From JBBPYC01 sp965218765 (GTDB taxonomy: Bacteria > Pseudomonadota > Gammaproteobacteria > Burkholderiales > Burkholderiaceae_C): a stretch of DNA of 64,000 nt. The position numbers were made by a program, and so were the translations under genes. The stretch is from positions 485,875 through 549,874 of the forward strand of contig CBDCLU010000005.1 in assembly GCA_965218765.1 (NCBI GenBank), given 5' to 3'. Every line of letters starts with the position of its first letter. Positions within the stretch are counted from its first letter, which is position 1. This document shows positions 17,732 to 26,849 of the stretch, in pieces. The notes beneath the pieces are model-generated. The model had not been told where the DNA came from. It saw only the letters and a program-made list of their open reading frames with translations, and made no database searches.

Positions 17732-18793
17732 CTAGCGTGCGGTCGGCATCGCGGTCTGCGCCGACAGCGCCGCCAGCGATTCGTCGATGCGCGGCAACTC
17801 GGTCGCATTCGCCTGCATGCGCAGCTGCTGCAGCTGGCTGGCCGCGAACTGGGTCTTGCGCGCGTTTAGATCGAAATACTTGCTGAGCAAGCCGCTCGCT
17901 GCAGCCAGATCGGCACGCGCCGGTTCGAGCTGGCGCGCAAACAGGCCAAGTCGCGCGCTTTGCAGCAGCAGCTTCAAATGTTCGCGCACGAAAAAGCCCT
18001 GCTCGGGCGACAGCAGCGCGGCATCCGGATGCTCGATACGGGCCACGCGCAGCAGGCTGCGTGCTTCGTCGGCAAATCCTTGCAGCACGCGCTGCCAGCC
18101 ATTCGGCTCGGCCACTGGCGGTGCCTGCTGCGCAAGCGCGGCCTGGGCGTCGAGCCGCCCGGCCGCATTCGCCAGCGGCAGTTCGTCGATCAACCGCATC
18201 AGGTCGTCGATGCGACTGCCCAGGCTCGCGGTGTCGATCAGCTGGGTGCCGGTGAGCTTGTCCAGATCGCGCGCGATCGCGCGCTGGGCATCGGCGAGCC
18301 GCGGCTGAGCCGCGCTGTCGATGCGCTGCGCGACGCTTTTGAGCGCCGCGATCAGCGGCCCCGCGCTGCCCGTGAGCTGCGCCTGCTGCTGCGCGAACCG
18401 CAAGGTCGATTCCAGATCGACCACGAGGTTGTCATTGCTCGAGCGCGACAGCGTCTGCACCAGCCCTTCGATCTGGGCGCGCTGCTGCGCGACCTCACGC
18501 AGCCGCGCGTCGGTCAGGGCCAGCCGGGCGGCGGTGTCGCGCACCAGCGTCTGCGCTTCCAACGACCGTTCACGCGCTTCCGCCGCCTGGGCCTGCGTAT
18601 CGGCGCTCTGGCGTGCGAGTTGCTGCTGGGTGCGATCAAGCCGCTGCCACATCAGCACGCCAAGCAGCAGCGCCACCAGCGCCAGCAACAGCGCGAGCCA
18701 GCGTACCAGCGTGGCCGCGACTTCGCGTTGTGCCGCCGCCATGTTGCCGGCACCGACGAGAGCCGGTTCGGCAGCGGGTGGCGCAGCGATCAT
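17732..18793 (-). CDS. hemX: HemX-like membrane-anchored coiled-coil protein
   Basis: The 353-residue protein has one N-terminal helix (LVRWLALLLALVALLLGVLMW, about residues 26-46). A coiled coil follows (QQLARQSADTQAQAAEAREr...), then an alpha-helical periplasmic domain. This is the architecture of proteobacterial HemX, the uroporphyrinogen-III C-methyltransferase-like protein with no methyltransferase fold, whose role is poorly known. The ATG at 18793 overlaps the hemD stop (ATGA). It is followed by hemY. Confidence 0.88.
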   Translation of the reverse strand: MIAAPPAAEPALVGAGNMAAAQREVAATLVRWLALLLALVALLLGVLMWQRLDRTQQQLARQSADTQAQAAEARERSLEAQTLVRDTAARLALTDARLREVAQQRAQIEGLVQTLSRSSNDNLVVDLESTLRFAQQQAQLTGSAGPLIAALKSVAQRIDSAAQPRLADAQRAIARDLDKLTGTQLIDTASLGSRIDDLMRLIDELPLANAAGRLDAQAALAQQAPPVAEPNGWQRVLQGFADEARSLLRVARIEHPDAALLSPEQGFFVREHLKLLLQSARLGLFARQLEPARADLAAASGLLSKYFDLNARKTQFAASQLQQLRMQANATELPRIDESLAALSAQTAMPTAR

Positions 18794-19587
18794 CGCTGGG
18801 ATTTTATGGACGCCAGCACCGACGCGACGGTCGGCTGTGACTCCCGCACCACAGTGAAACCCGCTGTTTGTGTTGCCCGCACCACACGCGGATGGGTCGC
18901 GATCGCGCTGGCAAAGATGAGTTCGGCGCGCTGTTCGGCATTCAGCAGCAGCTTCAAGTTTCCAGCCGCTTCCGCGCTGCTGAACAGCCAGCAGGCGTGC
19001 GCACGCAGTGCGGTCTGCGCCAACGCACGGTCGGCATCCTGCCAGCACGGCGCACGTCGCTGATAAGCGCCGACCTGTTCGACCAGAATTCCGGCCTGCT
19101 TCAACTGCTGCGCAAGCCAGTCGCGCCCGACCAGCTCGCCCCGACGGCCCAGCCCACGCACGATCAGCACGCGCTGGCCTAGCTGCAGCTTGTTCTGCAC
19201 CCCCCTCCAGAGCGATTCGGAGTCGAACTGGGCCGCATCCGGTGCTGGCTGGTCGATGCGATCGGGCCGCACACCTGCTGCACGCAGTGTGGCAGCGGTG
19301 CCGGGCCCTGGCGCCCATGCTCTCGTATTAGTAGCAAACAATGCAGCATTAACCAGCGCCCCTGCCACATCTGGTTCAAAAAAGTGGCGCACGGCGTTGC
19401 TGCTGACGAAAAACACCGCGGCATAGCGCGACAGTGCGGCCCGGGCCTGGCGCAGCGGCGTCGGATCGTCGGGCGGCACGATCTCGAGCAGCGGCAGCAC
19501 ATGCACGCGGATGCCTGCGGCGCGCAGCGCAACGGCCCAGCGCATGCTGTCCGCTGCCGGTCGGGTCAGCACCAGCGGCGGTGGCAT
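18790..19587 (-). CDS. hemD: Uroporphyrinogen-III synthase
   Basis: The 265-residue protein closes hydroxymethylbilane to uroporphyrinogen III in heme synthesis. It has the weakly conserved HemD pattern: LVLTRPAADSMRWAVALRAAGIRVHVLPLLEI at the start, FVSSNAVRHFF, VLIVRGLGRRGELVGRDWLAQQLKQAG and VEQVGAYQR, ending in the LLFSSAEAAGNL-like second lobe. Its place directly downstream of hemC, 16 bp away, supports the call. It overlaps hemX. Confidence 0.94.
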   Translation of the reverse strand: MPPPLVLTRPAADSMRWAVALRAAGIRVHVLPLLEIVPPDDPTPLRQARAALSRYAAVFFVSSNAVRHFFEPDVAGALVNAALFATNTRAWAPGPGTAATLRAAGVRPDRIDQPAPDAAQFDSESLWRGVQNKLQLGQRVLIVRGLGRRGELVGRDWLAQQLKQAGILVEQVGAYQRRAPCWQDADRALAQTALRAHACWLFSSAEAAGNLKLLLNAEQRAELIFASAIATHPRVVRATQTAGFTVVRESQPTVASVLASIKSQR

Positions 19588-19603
19588 GGTGGGCCTCGTG
19601 CGG

Positions 19604-20536
19604 TCAGCCGCCGGGGCGCGCGCCGCTGGCGATCAGCTCGGCAGCGACCTGCGCACCCAACGCAGCTGCCTCATCGACATCGACCACCGCGCGCGCCGCA
19701 TGGGCACGCACCAGCGGCGCGTCGGTGGCCGGCGAGGCCGGATCGCCCCAGGCCGCATCGAGCCGCAGCGCCAGTCCCAGGCTGCGCGCATCGATGAAAT
19801 CCGCGTGCGACGCGAGCGGCATCGAGCAGCTGCCGCCCATCGCACGGCTGACCGCGCGCTCGGCCGCGGTGGCCAGCAGGGTCGGCTGGTGCGCGAGCGG
19901 CAGCAGTGCGTCGAGCAGGTCGTCGCGGCCGCTGCGCACCTCGATCGCGAGCGCGCCCTGACCGGCGGAAGGCAGCATCTGCGCCGGTTCGAACACGGCG
20001 GCGATGCGCGCGTCGAGCCCGAGCCGCAGCAGGCCGGCCGCAGCCAGCACGATCGCCGCATAGTCGCCCGCATCGAGCCGCGCAAGCCGCGTGTCGAGGT
20101 TGCCGCGCAACGGCTCGATGCGCAGATCGGGCCGCAGCGCGCGCAGCAGCACGCTGCGGCGCAGGCTCGAGGTGCCGACGACGGCGCCGGCCGGCAGGTC
20201 GTCGAGCGAGCCACCAGCGTTGCAGACCAGCGCATCGCGCGGGTCCTCGCGCTCGGTCACGCAGGCCAGCAGGAAGCCGTCGGGCAGATCCATCGGCACG
20301 TCTTTCAGCGAATGCACGGCCAGGTCGGCGCGGCCGCCTTCGAGCGCGGCTTCGAGTTCCTTCACGAACAATCCCTTGCCGCCGACCCTAGACAGCGAAC
20401 GGTCGAGGATGCGGTCGCCGGTGGTGGTCAGGCCGAGCAGTTCGACCTCATGGCCAAGCGCCTGCAACAGGCCGCGCACGTGTTCGGCCTGCCACAACGC
20501 GAGGCGGCTGCGGCGGGTGGCGATGGTCAGTTTCAT
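19604..20536 (-). CDS. hemC: Porphobilinogen deaminase (hydroxymethylbilane synthase)
   Basis: The 310-residue enzyme assembles four porphobilinogens on a dipyrromethane cofactor. Key sites are visible: LTIATRRSRLALWQAEHV, VHSLKDVPMDLPDGF, REDPRDALV, GTSSLRRSVLLRALRPDL, RGNLDTRLARLDAGDYAAIVLAAAGL, and the cofactor Cys in GGSCSMPLASH. The ATG at 20536 gives the usual N-terminus; the upstream extension to 20695 is not conserved in character. It is the first gene of the hem operon, divergent from ppc. Confidence 0.97.
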   Translation of the reverse strand: MKLTIATRRSRLALWQAEHVRGLLQALGHEVELLGLTTTGDRILDRSLSRVGGKGLFVKELEAALEGGRADLAVHSLKDVPMDLPDGFLLACVTEREDPRDALVCNAGGSLDDLPAGAVVGTSSLRRSVLLRALRPDLRIEPLRGNLDTRLARLDAGDYAAIVLAAAGLLRLGLDARIAAVFEPAQMLPSAGQGALAIEVRSGRDDLLDALLPLAHQPTLLATAAERAVSRAMGGSCSMPLASHADFIDARSLGLALRLDAAWGDPASPATDAPLVRAHAARAVVDVDEAAALGAQVAAELIASGARPGG

Positions 20537-20784
20537 GAAGGAGTGGGCCAGCTGAAACGCGGCACAGGAAAGGCAGGAACGCGGCTGAAATTTACACGCC
20601 GATGCGCGGCATTCGTTGATCCGGGCGCTGGCACGAATCTCGCTTGCGAATCGGCTTGGCACGAGTTCGGCGGATGCTAGCATGCGCGCGGGCAACGGGC
20701 CTTATGACTTGGCAGCGTGGCCGGTCGCGTCCCTCTCCTCCTCCTTCTCCTTTCTCCCTCCCCGTCGCAGAAGGCTTCACCAGC

Positions 20785-23643
20785 ATGGCGAAAAAGAACA
20801 AGAAGACCGAGGATGAAGCCGCTGCCATCGCCCCGGCGATTCCGCGCCCGTCAGCCAAGGCCCGCGCGAACGAGCTGCCGCTGGTGCAGGACATCCGGCT
20901 GCTCGGCCGGCTGCTCGGCGATGTGATTCGTGAACAGGAAGGCGCGGCCGCGTTCGAGCTGGTCGAACAGGTGCGCACGCTGTCGGTCGCGTACCGGCGC
21001 GATGCGGACGAGCAGGCCGACTCGGCGCTCAAGAAGCTGCTGGCCTCCTTGAGCGGCGACCAGACCGTCAGCGTGATCCGCGCATTCACCTATTTCAGCC
21101 ACTTGGCGAACCTGGCGGAAGACCGGCACCGGATTCGCCGCCGCGCGGTGCACGACCGCGCCGGCGATGCGCATGAGGGCAGCATCGATGTCGCGCTCGC
21201 GCGGCTCAGGCAAGCGGGCATCGGCAGCAAGGCGGTCGTCAAGATGCTGGACCGCAGTTATGTCTCGCCGGTGCTGACCGCGCACCCGACCGAGGTGCAG
21301 CGCAAAAGCATCCTCGACGCCGAACGCGGCATCGCGCATCTGCTGGCGATGCGCGACGACATCGAGCTGCGTGCACTGCCCGCGCCTGCCAAAGACGCGC
21401 TGGCCGCACGCGAGCGCAGCGACAACGAGGCGCAGATTCGCGCGCATGTGCTGCAGCTGTGGAAGACCCGGCTGCTGCGCGACAGCAAGCTCACGGTGAT
21501 CGACGAGATCGAGAACGCGCTGACGTATTACCGCTCGACGTTCCTGAGCGAAATCCCGAAGCTGTATGCGCAGCTCGAACACGAACTCGGCGAGCGCCGC
21601 GTGGCGCCATTTCTGCGCATGGGCCAGTGGATCGGCGGCGACCGCGACGGCAACCCGTTCGTCTCGGCCGATACGCTGCAGTACGCGTTGAAACGCCAGT
21701 CGCAGGTCGCGCTGCGGCATTATCTGGAGCAGATTCACCAGCTCGGCTCGGAGCTGTCGCTGTCCGCGAGGCTCGCCCCCGTCACGCCCGCGATGCGCGT
21801 GCTGGCCGAGTCGTCGCCGGACCATGACGACCATCGCAAGGACGAGCCGTACCGACGCGCACTGACCGGCATCTATGCCCGGCTGGCCGCCACGCTGCAG
21901 GAACTAGGCGGCACGCAGGCCGAGCGGCCCGTGGTCGCGCCGCAGCCCGCGTACCGGGAGCCGGCCGCGCTGCTGGAAGAACTGCGCGTGATCGAAGCCG
22001 CGCTCGCCGCGCAGCACGCGCAGGCGCTGGCCGCGCAGCGGCTGTCGCCGCTGATCCGCGCGGTCGAGGTGTTCGGCTTTCACTTAGCCACCGTCGATCT
22101 GCGGCAGAGTTCGGACAAGCACGAAGCGGTGCTGGTCGAACTGTTCGCCGCCGCGCGCATCGAGCCGGACTACAGCGCGCTCGACGAAGCCGGCAAACGC
22201 GCGCTGCTGCTCGCGCAACTGAACGACGCGCGCGGCCTGCGCGTGTTCGGCGCCAAGTATTCGGACTTCGCGCGCGGTGAACTCGCGATCTTCGAAGCCG
22301 CGCGGCACATGCGCGCGCGCTATGGCGCCGAAGCCCTGCGCCACTGCATCATCAGCCACACCGAAACCGTGAGCGACCTGCTCGAAGTGCTGCTGCTGCA
22401 AAAGGAGTGCGGCCTGATGACCGGCACGCTCGACGACGATGCGCAGGTCGAGCTCATCGTGGTGCCGCTGTTCGAGACGATCGGCGACCTGCAAAGCGGC
22501 GCGCCGATCATGCGCGAGTACTACCAGCTGCCCGGCATCGTCGACCTGATCAAACGCTCCGGCGCCGAGCAGGACATCATGCTCGGCTACTCGGACAGCA
22601 ACAAGGATGGCGGCATCTTCACGAGCAACTGGGAGCTCTATGCAGCCGAGATCGCGCTGGTCGAACTGTTCGAGCAGGTGGATGCCGAGCACGGCATCGC
22701 GCTGCGCCTGTTCCATGGCCGCGGCGGCACCGTGGGACGCGGCGGCGGCCCGAGCTACCAGGCGATCCTCGCGCAGCCGCCGGGCACGGTGCGCGGGCAG
22801 ATCCGGCTGACCGAACAGGGCGAGGTGATCGCGTCCAAGTACGCGAACCCCGAGATCGGCCGGCGCAACCTCGAGACGCTGGTCGCGGCGACGCTGGAAG
22901 CCACCATGCTGCAGCCGACCAAGGCTGCGAGTGGCGACTTCCACGACGCCGCCGCGCAGTTGTCGGACGCCAGCATGGCCGCCTACCGCGCGCTGGTCTA
23001 CGACACACCAGGCTTCAACGACTATTTCTTCGAGGCCACGCCGATCCGCGAGATCAGCGAACTGAACATCGGTTCGCGCCCGTCGTCGCGCAAGGCCACC
23101 GGCCGCATCGAAGACCTGCGCGCGATCCCCTGGAGCTTCAGCTGGGCGCAGTGCCGGCTCACCCTGCCCGGCTGGTACGGCTTCGGTTCGGCGGTCGAGC
23201 AGTTTCTGGTTGCGGGCGACGGCAGGCAGGCGAAAGCGCGCCTTGTTTTGCTGCGCCGCATGTATCGGGAGTGGCCGTTTTTCAACACGCTGCTGTCCAA
23301 CATGGACATGGTGCTGGCCAAGAGCGAACTCGCGCTGGCCGCGCGCTATGCGCAACTGGTCGAAGACGCGAAGCTGCGCCGCCGCATCTTCGGCGCGATC
23401 GAGGCCGAATGGCAGCGCACCACCGATGCGCTGGTGCGCATCACCGGCCAGAAGCAGCGGCTCGCCGACAACCCGGCGCTCGCGCGCTCGATCCGGCACC
23501 GCTTTCCGTACATCGACCCGCTGCATCACCTGCAGGTCGAACTGCTGCGGCGGTATCGCGGCAGCGCAGCCAACGAACGCGTGGACCGCGGCATCCACAT
23601 CTCGATCAATGGGATCGCGGCGGCGTTGCGCAATACGGGCTGA
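20785..23643 (+). CDS. ppc: Phosphoenolpyruvate carboxylase
   Basis: The 952-residue enzyme makes oxaloacetate from PEP and bicarbonate, replenishing the citric acid cycle. Conserved sites include LTAHPTEVQRKS with the catalytic His, MGQWIGGDRDGNPFV, LGYSDSNKDGG, and the active-site loop FHGRGGTVGRGGGPS. RPSSR and the C-terminal ALRNTG ending are also typical. I chose the ATG at 20785; upstream in-frame sequence to 20644 lacks PEPC character. The lysine-rich start (MAKKNKKTEDEA) precedes the enzyme domain. Confidence 0.97.
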   Translation: MAKKNKKTEDEAAAIAPAIPRPSAKARANELPLVQDIRLLGRLLGDVIREQEGAAAFELVEQVRTLSVAYRRDADEQADSALKKLLASLSGDQTVSVIRAFTYFSHLANLAEDRHRIRRRAVHDRAGDAHEGSIDVALARLRQAGIGSKAVVKMLDRSYVSPVLTAHPTEVQRKSILDAERGIAHLLAMRDDIELRALPAPAKDALAARERSDNEAQIRAHVLQLWKTRLLRDSKLTVIDEIENALTYYRSTFLSEIPKLYAQLEHELGERRVAPFLRMGQWIGGDRDGNPFVSADTLQYALKRQSQVALRHYLEQIHQLGSELSLSARLAPVTPAMRVLAESSPDHDDHRKDEPYRRALTGIYARLAATLQELGGTQAERPVVAPQPAYREPAALLEELRVIEAALAAQHAQALAAQRLSPLIRAVEVFGFHLATVDLRQSSDKHEAVLVELFAAARIEPDYSALDEAGKRALLLAQLNDARGLRVFGAKYSDFARGELAIFEAARHMRARYGAEALRHCIISHTETVSDLLEVLLLQKECGLMTGTLDDDAQVELIVVPLFETIGDLQSGAPIMREYYQLPGIVDLIKRSGAEQDIMLGYSDSNKDGGIFTSNWELYAAEIALVELFEQVDAEHGIALRLFHGRGGTVGRGGGPSYQAILAQPPGTVRGQIRLTEQGEVIASKYANPEIGRRNLETLVAATLEATMLQPTKAASGDFHDAAAQLSDASMAAYRALVYDTPGFNDYFFEATPIREISELNIGSRPSSRKATGRIEDLRAIPWSFSWAQCRLTLPGWYGFGSAVEQFLVAGDGRQAKARLVLLRRMYREWPFFNTLLSNMDMVLAKSELALAARYAQLVEDAKLRRRIFGAIEAEWQRTTDALVRITGQKQRLADNPALARSIRHRFPYIDPLHHLQVELLRRYRGSAANERVDRGIHISINGIAAALRNTG

Positions 23644-23795
23644 GCATGGGGCGCTTGAATTCACGATCCAGTTGCGACGCATGCGCTCATCCGAGACGTC
23701 ATCGCGACGTTGGCTTGAATGCTGAATACCCGCGCTCGGACTGAGCGGTACAGAACGAGACTGCATGAGTGAAAACCAATCAGCCGGGAACTACT

Positions 23796-23815
23796 TAAGC
23801 TAGACTGTAAGCTAG
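23796..23815 (+). promoter_or_regulatory. Direct repeat upstream of the toxin-antitoxin genes
   Basis: The octamer TAAGCTAG occurs twice, 12 bp apart (23796-23803 and 23808-23815), ending 17 bp before the antitoxin start. Phd/YefM antitoxins usually autorepress by binding repeated sites next to their own start, so this is a plausible operator. Only the repeat is seen; binding is inferred. The local base composition is clearly more AT-rich than the surroundings. Confidence 0.45.
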
Positions 23816-23832
23816 TTTATTGAGGAACTCCC

Positions 23833-24075
23833 ATGCAGGAAATCGGTGCATTCGAGGCGAAGAACAGGCTTGGCTCGTTGCTCGATCTGGTCGAGCAAGG
23901 CGATGAAGTAACCATCACCCGGCGGGGCAAGGCCGTTGCGAGGCTGGTACCTGCCGAGCGTGGCTTTGATCGCGCCAGAGCTCGGCGGGCAGTGGAAGGC
24001 GTGCGCGAAGTCCGGCGCGGTTTGACGCTCGGCAATTTGAAGATCGCCGACCTGATCAGCGAAGGCAGACGTTGA
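23833..24075 (+). CDS. Phd/YefM-family antitoxin
   Basis: The 80-residue protein has the Phd/YefM pattern: MQEIGAFEAKNRLGSLLDLVEQGDEVTITRRGKAVARLVP in the DNA-binding N-terminal domain. A short basic C-terminal tail (RARRAVEGVREVRRG) then likely wraps the toxin. In such type II systems the antitoxin neutralises the toxin and represses the operon. A GAGGAACTCCC ribosome site precedes the ATG. Its stop overlaps the toxin start as TTGA. Confidence 0.9.
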   Translation: MQEIGAFEAKNRLGSLLDLVEQGDEVTITRRGKAVARLVPAERGFDRARARRAVEGVREVRRGLTLGNLKIADLISEGRR

Positions 24076-24479
24076 GCTTCGTGTTGGACGCCTCGATCAC
24101 GCTTGCATGGGTGTTCGAGGATGAGCGTGACGAAACTGTGGAAGCATTGTTTGACCGCGTCTCGGAAACCGGCGCTCATGCGCCGGGACTGTGGCCGCTG
24201 GAAGTCCTCAACGCGCTGGCAATGGCAGAACGCCGCAAACGCATCGATTCCGACAGGCGGCTTCGCCTGGCCGCCCTATTGCGTGAACTGCCGGTCGCCA
24301 TCGATGCGGAAACCACAACCCATGCATGGGCGACAACTGCTCAGCTGGCATCACGCTGGCGCCTGACCATTTACGACTCGGCTTATCTGGAACTCGCGCT
24401 GCGGCTGAACCTGCCCCTGGCGACGCGCGATGCGGCGCTTCATGCTGCAGCTTCGGCAGCAGGACTCAGCACCGTATGA
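24072..24479 (+). CDS. VapC-type PIN-domain toxin
   Basis: This 135-residue PIN-domain protein is a presumed ribonuclease toxin. The acidic active site is complete: Asp6 (SFVLDAS), Glu44 (PLEVLNAL), Asp102 (IYDSAYLELA) and Asp120 (ATRDAAL). I use a TTG start at 24072 that overlaps the antitoxin stop and gives the family N-terminus MSFVLDAS; a GTG at 24081 is possible. The intact site suggests a working toxin. It follows ppc, with no other mobile genes around. Confidence 0.9.
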   Translation: MSFVLDASITLAWVFEDERDETVEALFDRVSETGAHAPGLWPLEVLNALAMAERRKRIDSDRRLRLAALLRELPVAIDAETTTHAWATTAQLASRWRLTIYDSAYLELALRLNLPLATRDAALHAAASAAGLSTV

Positions 24480-24586
24480 CGCTGTAAGGCGCGCAGCTGA
24501 GTGTGATCGCCTTGACCTCTTGGCAGCAGCGGCAGCCTTGCAACAAACATCTCTCCCTCTCAGCGACGCTACCTCGAGGAAACCGT

Positions 24587-24979
24587 ATGGACCATCAAGA
24601 CAAAAAAACCAATTCATCCCCTGCACAATCGCCTGAGCCCGACCTGCAGAGCACCCGCGGCACCGGCGACGTGCTGGGCGGCTATCGCGCACCGGGCGAT
24701 GCGCGGCATCACGACACCGCGCCGGAAGATCAGCATGACCGCCAGAACCAGCCGACCCGCGCCGATGCCAAGGCCGAGCAGGCGTTGGATCATGAGGGTG
24801 GCTACGACAAATGGGGCGGCAAGGAAAAGCCGCAGGACGATGCAGGCAAGCAGTCGCCAAAGATCCAGCCCAAAAGCTCCGGCCAAGGCGACGATTCAGG
24901 CCCGCCTGCCGGCCACTACGGCGATGCAGAGATGGGTGGGCAGGGGAAGGTCGAATCCGGCATACCGGTCAAGAAGTAG
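24587..24979 (+). CDS. Hydrophilic hypothetical protein
   Basis: I do not recognise this 130-residue protein. It is extremely polar, rich in Asp, Gln, Lys, Gly and Pro, with no predicted hydrophobic segment or cysteine, and is likely disordered. Phrases such as GTGDVLGGYRAPGDARHHD and ALDHEGGYDKWGGKEKPQDD recall stress-related hydrophilins, but no family is assigned. I chose the ATG at 24587, which has CTCGAGGAAACCGT before it, over the upstream frame. A hairpin follows the gene. Confidence 0.6.
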   Translation: MDHQDKKTNSSPAQSPEPDLQSTRGTGDVLGGYRAPGDARHHDTAPEDQHDRQNQPTRADAKAEQALDHEGGYDKWGGKEKPQDDAGKQSPKIQPKSSGQGDDSGPPAGHYGDAEMGGQGKVESGIPVKK

Positions 24980-25027
24980 CATCTGGATTCAGCCTTGCGG
25001 CGTGCCGTCGGCTGCTGGGCCGGCAGC

Positions 25028-25052
25028 GCCGCATTTGTGAATGAAATGCGGC
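25028..25052. terminator. Candidate bidirectional terminator hairpin
   Basis: A perfect 9-bp stem, GCCGCATTT / AAATGCGGC, has a 7-nt loop (GTGAATG). It lies in the 102-bp gap between convergent genes ending at 24979 and 25082. No long T-run follows, so the termination role rests on stem and position only. Confidence 0.5.
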
Positions 25053-25081
25053 TAATGCTCTAGTCCAACCTTCATTCTTTG

Positions 25082-26770
25082 CTACCTTTTTTGTAGTGCC
25101 TGCTCCGTGATCGACTGCAGCGTGGTGCGCGTGGTGATCACCTCCGGGCTCAGCATCACTTCGATCAAGGTGCCTTCCCTGCGTGCCAGCGCGGCGAGCA
25201 GCGCCGGCTCGAAGTCGGCAGTCGCCTGTACCTGGACGCCGGCATACCCGTAAGCCTGCGCCAGCGCTACGAAATCCGGGTTCTGCAGCTTCGTGCCGGC
25301 CACGTGCCGCGGATACTCGCGCTCCTGATGCATCCGGATGGTGCCGTACATGCCGTTGTTGAGCAGCACGATGATCGTCTTGGCGTTGTGTTGCACGGCA
25401 GTGGCGAGTTCCTGCCCGGTCATCAGAAAGTCGCCGTCGCCGGCCATCGTGAGCACGCAGCGGCCGGTCGTGATCGCAGCAGCAATGCCGGCCGGCACGC
25501 CGTAGCCCATAGCGCCGCTGGTCGGTGCCAGTTGCGTCTTGTGGCCTTTGACAAGGCCGTGGTGCCGATAGAACCGGTGCGCCCAGCTCGCGAAGTTGCC
25601 GGCGCCATTGGTCAGCACCGCGTCCGCAGGCAGATGCCGCTGCAGCGTCGCGATGACGTCCGACATGTCGATGTCGCCGGGCAGTGGCTGCGGCTGCAGG
25701 TTCGCTTCGTAATCGGCGTGCGCGGCGGCGCTGTCGGCCTGCCAGCGGATTTCGGCTGGCGCCGCCAACTCACCTAGCACGCGGCCGACCACGTCAAGCG
25801 ATGCACAGATCGCGAGATCGGCCTGATAGACGCGGTTCAGCTCTTCTGCGCCCGCGTGAATGTGGATCAGTTGCTGCTTCGCCCGCGGTGCTGCGAGCAA
25901 GGTGTAGCCGCCGGTTGTCATCTCGCCCAGGCGCGGGCCGATCGCCAGGATCAGGTCGGCTGCCTTGATGCGTGCGGCCAGCTTCGGATTCAGCCCGATG
26001 CCGACGTCGCCCGCATACAGCGCATGGTGGTTGTCGAACGTGTCCTGAAAGCGAAACGCGTTGCCGACCGGCAGCTGCCAGGCTTCGGCGAAGCGCTGCA
26101 GCCCGGCGGCGGATTCGGGCGTCCAGCCCGCGCCGCCCGCGATCACGAACGGCCGCTCGGCCGCTTGCAGCATGGCTTGCAACTGCGCGAGCGCAGCCGG
26201 CGTCGGCGCACTCTGCGCGGGTTCCACGCGCGGCAGCGGCGCGGCATCGACCAGCTGCGTCAGCATGTCCTCGGGCAGCACCAGCACGACCGGGCCCGGG
26301 CGGCCGTTCATCGCGGTGGCGAACGCGCGCGCGACGTATTCGGGAATGCGCGTCGCATCGTCGATGCGCTCGACCCGCTTGGCCAGGCCCTGCGTGCTGG
26401 CGCCGAAGAACACGCGGAAATCGATCTCCTGAAACGCTTCGCGGTCGCGCGTGTCGCTCGCGACGTCGCCGACGAACAGCACCATCGGCGTCGAATCCTG
26501 AAACGCGGTGTGCACGCCGATCGATGCGTTCGTCGCACCCGGCCCGCGCGTGACGAAGCAGACGCCGGGCCGGTTGGCGAGCTTGCCCTGCGCTTCGGCC
26601 ATGAATGCGGCGCCGCCCTCCTGACGGCACACCACGAATTCGATTTTTTCGCGATACGCGTGGAAGCCGTCGAGCACGGCCAGGAAGCTCTCGCCCGGCA
26701 CGCCGAACGCATGCGTGACGCCCTGCTCGACCAGGCATTCGACAATCAGGTGACCTGCGATTTGCGACAT
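25082..26770 (-). CDS. Thiamine-diphosphate-dependent enzyme (acetolactate synthase-like)
   Basis: The 562-residue protein has the three-domain ThDP layout of the IlvB/benzoylformate decarboxylase group. The catalytic Glu is in CRQEGGAAFMAEAQGK, GPGATNASIGVHTAFQDSTPMVLFVGDV follows, and the ThDP-binding AGDGDFLMTGQELATAVQHN ... NNGMYGT is near the end. No IlvN regulatory subunit is nearby, so it is more likely a catabolic or uncharacterised acetolactate-synthase-like enzyme than the branched-chain amino-acid enzyme. The substrate is open. Start ATG at 26770 gives MSQIAGHLIVECLVEQGV. Confidence 0.88.
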   Translation of the reverse strand: MSQIAGHLIVECLVEQGVTHAFGVPGESFLAVLDGFHAYREKIEFVVCRQEGGAAFMAEAQGKLANRPGVCFVTRGPGATNASIGVHTAFQDSTPMVLFVGDVASDTRDREAFQEIDFRVFFGASTQGLAKRVERIDDATRIPEYVARAFATAMNGRPGPVVLVLPEDMLTQLVDAAPLPRVEPAQSAPTPAALAQLQAMLQAAERPFVIAGGAGWTPESAAGLQRFAEAWQLPVGNAFRFQDTFDNHHALYAGDVGIGLNPKLAARIKAADLILAIGPRLGEMTTGGYTLLAAPRAKQQLIHIHAGAEELNRVYQADLAICASLDVVGRVLGELAAPAEIRWQADSAAAHADYEANLQPQPLPGDIDMSDVIATLQRHLPADAVLTNGAGNFASWAHRFYRHHGLVKGHKTQLAPTSGAMGYGVPAGIAAAITTGRCVLTMAGDGDFLMTGQELATAVQHNAKTIIVLLNNGMYGTIRMHQEREYPRHVAGTKLQNPDFVALAQAYGYAGVQVQATADFEPALLAALARREGTLIEVMLSPEVITTRTTLQSITEQALQKR

Positions 26771-26849
26771 GGGTGATGCAACCTTTGCTGGGTTCGATTC
26801 AAAACGGGATGGCATGGCTGGCCGTGACGGGCCCCAAGCGCCAAGCGGG

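Noticed and set aside
22084..23766. 560-codon minus-strand frame opposite ppc
   Set aside because: It is a shadow frame; PEPC motifs fix the coding strand.
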